A DNA stretch of 64,000 bases from Ananas comosus (lineage: Eukaryota > Streptophyta > Magnoliopsida > Poales > Bromeliaceae): assembly GCF_001540865.1 (NCBI RefSeq), contig NC_033622.1:8365959-8429958 (forward strand), in the 5' to 3' direction. This document shows positions 58,148-64,000 of the stretch, piece by piece (the stretch's first letter is position 1; each line of letters opens with the position of its first letter). The position numbers and the translations under genes are program-made. The notes under the pieces are model-generated. The model was not told the origin of the DNA, did no database searches, and saw nothing but the letters and a program-made list of their open reading frames with translations.

Positions 58148-59031
58148 CGAGGTGTGATTTGTGTGGGATTTGTTTTGGAATACCCGTGGGTTGGGGTGAC
58201 ATTCCGACGAGTCGGTGCGACAATCAGATGATCTTTCGGTAACCATGGAATGAAATCCGAAAATACGATTGGTCGCCTGTTGGTTTCACTGGAAGCCATA
58301 GCTTTTGTAATTAGCGGGTTTGAGCTAATTACATTTTTGGTGCGACTTTGCATAGGTCCAGACTATGGTGGGGGACATCGGCGGGTGTGACATCGGCGGG
58401 TGTCGACGACCCAATTTTATTCTTCGGTAGAGGTGGGTACTTCGATCCAAAGTCTGTTTAGTGATGCCTTCTCGGTGATTTTTTCCTTCGTATCCTCTTT
58501 GATTTGAGTAATTTATATATATGCATGCTTGTCTACTGAACTTTTACACCTTATTTATTTTCTGTTGTCTACTCTACACTATTCTCATAATCTATGGTGG
58601 CATAATCTAGTTGTAGAGTAGCATTGATTATGATTAGTTGTCATGATTTAATTATGGTGGTTGGTGACATTTGTATTAGTTACACAGTGATATTGTATAT
58701 CTGTTGCATGATGACTTTTCGTATCTCATACATGGTGACTCGGTTATATAGATCTTATAAGTCAGTGACATGGTAACATTTCCTTCAGGAACAGTGGACC
58801 TAACTGGTCGTTCTCTCTTTATGGATAACTCTTTTGGCTAGTTACCGTTGTTGGCCATTGAGCATGTTACATCGATTGCCACAGCTCCTGAGTATCTCAC
58901 GTACACCAACGGTATGATCCATCACAAAAGGGTACTGTTTTTCGGAAAAGTGGTCGCACATATGACCCGTGAGCCCTACAAGGTGCCTGTTAGTGTTATA
59001 TGGCAGGTAGGCGAGCAGGATATAGTTTAGC
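58148..59031 (+). mobile_element. B' 3' LTR, third segment
   Basis: The B' LTR resumes after the D insertion and is interrupted at 59032 by an Angela-like LTR. It is loosely collinear with B LTR sequence around 28000-28900. No gene is seen. Confidence 0.55.
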
Positions 59032-60819
59032 TATTAGAAAATTGCGTACGGTAAAATTACAACGGAAAAAATAATCAAACAAATTTGATTTTTGAAAACT
59101 TGAGATCCGATCTCATACCACGCAAATCGGATCCCTCATGTTGTTTAAGATTAAAGGAAAAAAGGAAGATCTAAACTTCACCTTTGGGCGGGTTGATCTT
59201 CACCTCAATATGATAATTGTGAACTTAGGCTCTCTTGAAGCCACAAATGCGTCCAGTCTCTATAGGTATCCACACTAGGTTGGTGATTTGATCGATGTCC
59301 TCATTGGGGTGCTAGTTCTCTTGTAAAGGGCGTCTTTCTTTCTAGAGGAAAAGAGAGAAGGATAGAGAGAGGAAGAGAGATGACGGTTACGGTTTTCTAC
59401 AAACTTCCGCATAATATACGGAGGGATATAATTCTCTTTTTAATAATATAATAACCATTAAGGATAAGAATAAATTTAGGTTTAAATTTATCTTTTCCTT
59501 AATTGGTTAGATCGATCAAATTCTAATTTGATTCAACTTAAACTTTATCCAATTTTATCATTCAAATTAATAATGCAATTTTTGTTCATAAGTCCTCTCA
59601 TAATTTACTAACTATTAGTAAGTCCTCTCTAGCAATATTTGCACTTTAATACCACTAATTTGTAACAATTATAGATTAATCCAATTATCAATATATTGAC
59701 AATCAGGTCCTCCGGCAATTCAAAAATCATTATCTAGTTATCTGATCAGTCATAACCTCTTATGTGTATGACCCCATATATTCTATTCTATCTGGTAGAG
59801 TGGTAGTGAGATATATTCTGATCACTATCAACAATATCTGTGAAACTCCTTTTAGTAGATCGGAACAATTCCAACTCCGCCCAATGAGGATTATCAATCA
59901 TCAAGATAATTCTCATGAGTATCACAATCCACCAGTGACGCCTAGCTAGCAGCATGTAATGGCATTCCAGTATAATGAAATACTGAATCTCTTGGTGCAG
60001 TTACCGTGTGATGCAGTTCTTCCATCAAGATTCCCAACTAGACAAAGTTCATGGAATAACTCGTTAAACCCCATCGTCTGTCATATGTCAAATTTATTCG
60101 ACTTTAATTTCTAATATCGAAAACCCTTTTCTCTATTAACTCTGCCCTGACCAAGGTCTTCTAAACTTGGTTTCATAAATTACATAGGACTAACTCTCCT
60201 ATCTACCAAAGGAGATAGATTCCATATAGGTGCACACCCTATTGCCACAATGAACCTACCGCAGCCAACATGCACCATAAGGACCCGAACGGCTAGGGAC
60301 AATGTGTATGTACAGTCAAACTACAGTAACCTCATTGTGAATAGTCGAGGCATCGTAGGTCAAAGGACCAGTCACACTACTGCAATATTGAGTAAGTCAC
60401 TGATGAGTGAGTAGACATCCAAGTGACTTCTCATATTGGTCATGCTCGGTATCCTTGTTCTTTAACAACCACCTGCATATTCGCTCCAGTGTCCCCACAC
60501 TATTGACTGGAGACTCGTCTACCTAAAATGCGAAACGACTTATGCACCAATCTTACAGGATCAATCATTGTCCCTGTGATGATCCATCGATCGGGAGTAT
60601 TTAGGAATTAACCACCAATGACACATGTCTCAAATTCTCAACTCTTGAAAATACATATCATCATCTTATTAATTTTTTGGACGATTTATGGACACATACA
60701 CAACATGAATGAAAATAAAAATCCAAATTCATTCATAATATTTTAAATCAAATACAAATTTATGTCTTAGAAAGAATAGATGTGTCGGCCTGGTTGGCTT
60801 CTAGGGCATATATCTAATA
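59032..60819 (-). mobile_element. Angela-like copia solo LTR (minus)
   Basis: On the minus strand it starts TATTAGATATATGCCCTAG at 60819 (canonical TGTTAGATATATGCCC with one change) and ends ACGCAATTTTCTAATA at 59032, 1788 bp. The flanks TTAGC (59027-59031) and TTTGC (60820-60824) are an imperfect TSD. Both terminal dinucleotides are mutated, suggesting age. It is related to the Angela-like LTR at 5752-12745. Confidence 0.72.
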
Positions 60820-60824
60820 TTTGC

Positions 60825-61484
60825 CTAAGGTCTTTAGACCAATATGGCAATTGACTTCGTTGTTGGCATCATTGATGCATTTGATGCATTGGTGTACTCT
60901 GTTTTTCTTTACAGTAGCTGATAGTTGTATCTTGATTGGTAGTTGTAGTTCCTTTCTGATCATTATTGCTACTGTTTCTATGCTCCGTCTGATTATGCCT
61001 ATTTGTCGATTACTACTCGATCTATCTTACAAGAGCGGTTACTATTGCATTTATTATCAGTTGTTATTCTATTGCTACTATACCTGATTCATCTGTTAAC
61101 TATTGTTGATTCTCTCTTCCATCTGCCGGTGAGTAAAGCTCGCCTTCGTCGGCTTGCAGTATCCACTTGAAGGGGAGATGCGTTTACATGTTTTCACCCC
61201 CCATCTATTGTCAACTTCTAATAAATGTGATTGACTCAATTATTGTTTAATGATTATTAGATGTTGTGTTGTGTGGTTGTATGTGTGCTTGATCTTGTAC
61301 TATGGTGCTACGCCATGCATGTACAGGGGAGATTCTGTCCGTTTGTACAAAGAATCCCTTGTCCATGTAGCAGGTCTGTGTGCGTCCGCGGGTGTTCTCA
61401 AAGGTGTTTATAAAAAAAAAAATCTTCACGTTTTTCGCTAGTTTTCCTAAAAAGAACTTTCCAAAAGAACTCCGGGGCGTGATA
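60825..61484 (+). mobile_element. B' 3' LTR, last segment
   Basis: Collinear at its end with 4186-4578, finishing TCCGGGGCGTGATA (CA mutated to TA) at 61484. The following GATAG (61485-61489) would be the right TSD; the left one is outside the window. Confidence 0.7.
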
Positions 61485-61489
61485 GATAG

Positions 61490-62247
61490 TCGGAATGGAC
61501 TTTTCACATTCTAAAGGATATATTAAGAGCATGTATCTTGGATTTTGGATGAGAGTGACATTGGCACTTAAGACTAGCAGAATTTGCATATAATAATAGC
61601 TATCAAACGAGCATCCAGATGGCTCCATTTAAAGTGTTATTGGGATGCAAGTGTTGATCACCCCTACATTGGAGTGAAGTGGATGAAAAAAAGACTTTGG
61701 GGCCAGATATTCTGTTGGAAGTAGCGAAAAAGTTCAGATTTGCACAATGACATCTTGAGACAACCCAAAGTCAGCAGAGGAGGTATACTGGTACTAGGCA
61801 ACGAGACAAAGAATTTCGGGTTGGAGACCATGTATTTTTAAAAGTCTTGCAGTCTTGGGGGGTCTACAGATTTGGAGTTCGTGAAAGCTAAGTTCGCATT
61901 TTATTGGTCCCTTTGAGATTTTAGAGCGTATTGGACTGGTGGCCTACAAGATTGCTCTACCGCTACGGTTAGCTGGTGTTCATGATGTCTTTCATGTCTC
62001 AGCTTTGAAGAGATATGTATGCGATCCTATGCACATGATTGACTTCACTCTGATGGATCTGAGTGAGGATTTGAGGTACAAAAATAGGCCGTTGTGAATT
62101 CTTGCTCAAGAGGTGAAAGAATTGAGCAATCGAGTCATACCCTATGTGAATGTGGTAGGAAGAAATTATGGGGAGCATAAGACAACTTCTGAGCCAGAAG
62201 CTGTGATGTTGGATTTCTATCTCTTCTTGTTCGAGAGTTCTTCTTAA
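61490..62247 (+). pseudogene. pol: Gypsy integrase C-terminus with chromodomain-like tail
   Basis: Translated pieces match the end of chromovirus integrase: ILKDILRACILDFG, LAEFAYNNSYQTSIQMAPFK, WSEVDEKKTLGPDILLEV, then VAYKIALPLRLAGVHDVFHVSALKRY, DFTLMDLSEDL and ILAQEVKELSNRVIPYVNV, ending at TAA 62245-62247. The last part corresponds to the chromodomain-like tail of Tekay-type elements. Several stops and frame changes make it non-functional. Its 5' side is cut off exactly at the B' LTR end, so this pol is the target into which B' inserted. Confidence 0.82.
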
Positions 62248-62296
62248 GGTATAAATATAAGATTCGGTGATGAAATTTTTTTTAGATTTGGGAGAA

Positions 62297-62660
62297 TGTG
62301 GTATCTCGAATGGTTAGCTGTCAGAATAACTATGGTATTAGTGACTGGTCAATACATTTGTAGAGTGTCAGAACGAGTTAGAGTCGTTTTGGTGCGAAAT
62401 AGACATGAAAATAGATTCAACACACTCAAATAAGCCAAACTAATGTTCTGGTAGTTTTCGAGCACCCGAATTTTGGAACTGGGTACCCAAATCCGAAGTG
62501 CTGTTTGTTCCATGTTATTGGAGTCATTTCGGGCCCAATTTCGGGCGCCCAGAAGTGAGCCCAAATTGGGTTGGTGTTCCCTCATGATTATCGATCTGTA
62601 CGCACACGTGGCAGGTGGTAGGTATGATACAAGCACGGAGTCGAATTCGGACCCTACCTG
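62297..62660 (+). mobile_element. Start of the host gypsy 3' LTR
   Basis: TGTGGTATCTCGAATGG at 62297 follows a TTTGGGAGAA purine tract, about 50 bp after the pol stop. Only 364 bp are present before an A LTR interrupts it. No sister copy in the window confirms the family. Confidence 0.55.
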
Positions 62661-64000
62661 TGTAGCACACTGGACCTTTGCAAATTGCGAGGTTCGAGTG
62701 TTTGATATGTATTCCGAACTTTTCCACACTTGGTGGAGAGCCGTAGATGGTATACCGGCCTAAAAGTTCGATCTCTAGAGTTTTGGCTTGTCCTGAGAGT
62801 TTTCACTCTCGGGGACCGGTCCCTGATGTGAGAGACCGGTCCCCTCAGCACAGTGCTGCAGCAGGACTTGAGGCAAACGGTCCCTGGCTAAGAGAGACCA
62901 ATTCCCGAGCGTGTGTTATGCAAGAAGGGTCCGAGAGACCGGTCCCTAGCGGGGAGAGATCGGTTCCCGAACGTTGGTTTTGAGGGACGAACTGAGAGAC
63001 CGGTCCCAGGTGTCGGGGAGACCAGTCCCTCAGCGCGAAAACAGCCCAGACCGGGCAGTGCACAGAGTGGATTTTTGAGGGACCTAAGTAGATTTTGTAC
63101 TTTTGAGGGCTTATAGAGCCTCTTCTCTCCCTCTCACCCTCATTTCCTCTCCCTCACACCCATTCTAGAGAGAGAAAGAGAAGGAGAAGGAGAAGGAGGA
63201 GTTGGGGGAGAAGGAGAGAAGCTTGCTTGAAGGCCTCGGAGCATCATCTTTTTCCTCATTTGTCACCTTGGTGGCTTGGAGCTTGCAGTTGGAGCTTTGT
63301 GGAGGATCAAACTTCAACCCTACTTGGTTCAGAGCTTGGATTGGAGCTTCTCTTGAGGTTGGTAGCTTGTTTTCCCCATTTAATACAAGTTTTTCTAGAT
63401 TTTACTAGATGAAACCCTAGATTTTGGAATTTAGGATTTATTTTGGAGATTTTTGATTTGAGGTCTTTGAAACCTAATTGATGGGTTTAGAACCTTTATT
63501 TAGGTTGGATTTGAAGAACTTTAACTCCCATTTGGAGCTTGAGAGAGAATTTCTTCACCTAGGTGAGTTTTTCTCCACCTTAGCCTATGTTGCTTATTGA
63601 TTGAGCTTGGGGTTGATTGTAAGAATTGTTTGACCCTTGTTCCTACATCTTTAGGGTGCTAGGAGACTAGACGACACCTTCGTCGGAGCTTACGAAGGGT
63701 TTTGGTATCATCGGTGGGTTTCGCTTCTCGAACACGGGGCAAAATGGCCCCTATGTTTTCTATACTTGTCGTAAAGCATTTTTGAATGCAAATCCATGTT
63801 AAACATAATTTATGTGAATTTTAGAACACTTGAAATGCATGCCTTATATATCATGAAATTCGCCCTCTATATAGTAGAGCTATATATGTAGACTGCATGC
63901 ATTGTGAAAGGTGGTTAGCCTTGCAAAATGAGAACAGGTCTCCTATGTTTGAAATGAGTAGAATTATGCATTCATGAACATAAATACTATGCTTGGATTC
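62661..64000 (+). mobile_element. A-family LTR (plus), cut by the window edge
   Basis: TGTAGCACACTGGACC at 62661, with ACCTG as the expected TSD before it. The ACCGGT array (62812-63025) is partly decayed (ACCAAT, ATCGGT, ACCAGT). A purine-rich leader (63165-63220) and telo-box AAACCCTAG (63413) follow as in the other A LTRs. Confidence 0.87.

Overview
The window is nuclear DNA of a flowering plant, packed with LTR retrotransposons. I found no host gene. Support for a plant comes from many primer-binding sites matching plant initiator tRNA-Met (TGGTATCAGAGC), Ty1/copia and Ty3/gypsy gag and pol signatures, an LTR built on 5S rRNA, and plant-style TATA boxes and telo-box motifs. The mix (SIRE-like and Angela-like copia, Tekay-like gypsy, LTRs of 2-4 kb) would fit a monocot, but I cannot name the species from the sequence.

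The layout is one deep nest, reconstructed from LTR ends, 5-bp target-site duplications (TSDs) and uninterrupted sister copies. Outermost is a decayed gypsy pol end (61490-62247) with the start of its 3' LTR (62297-62660). Into it went a long pol-less element, here called B': 5' LTR ending at 4578, internal 4579-14169, 3' LTR 14170-61484. Its 5' LTR holds a minus-strand B LTR (275-4185), itself hit by a 5S-bearing LTR element (1-274). Its internal region holds an Angela-like LTR (5752-12745), which holds an A LTR (6778-11225), which holds a C LTR (9195-10951). Its 3' LTR holds an A solo LTR (16127-18763), a huge split LTR called D (19136-58142) and an Angela-like solo LTR (59032-60819).

Inside D sits a C-family LTR (21742-57393). 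Inside that is a minus-strand tandem gypsy array, LTR-internal-LTR-internal-LTR (22556-56305), whose two internal regions (22982-25626 and 42381-53164) carry only a broken gag and a protease remnant. Its middle LTR took three later insertions: B (25975-33843, which itself holds an A LTR at 30369-33232), an A solo LTR (34457-36972) and a C LTR (38621-41735). Its second internal region took a copia element (42759-50893). The last 1.3 kb (62661-64000) is another A LTR cut by the window edge.

The most distinctive unit is the copia element at 42759-50893. It has near-identical LTRs, a primer-binding site and a gag with two zinc knuckles (broken by one frameshift). In place of pol it has a second gene, of the plant-transposon-protein type, with what looks like its own promoter and a 5' intron. 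A second theme is a dyad-symmetric CCGG module (ACCGGTCCC or TACCGGTAC arrays) just upstream of the TATA box in LTRs of several families, and again upstream of that second gene. The two array types swap between LTR backbones. Apart from the second copia gene, none of the coding remnants is intact, so most of these elements would depend on enzymes supplied in trans.
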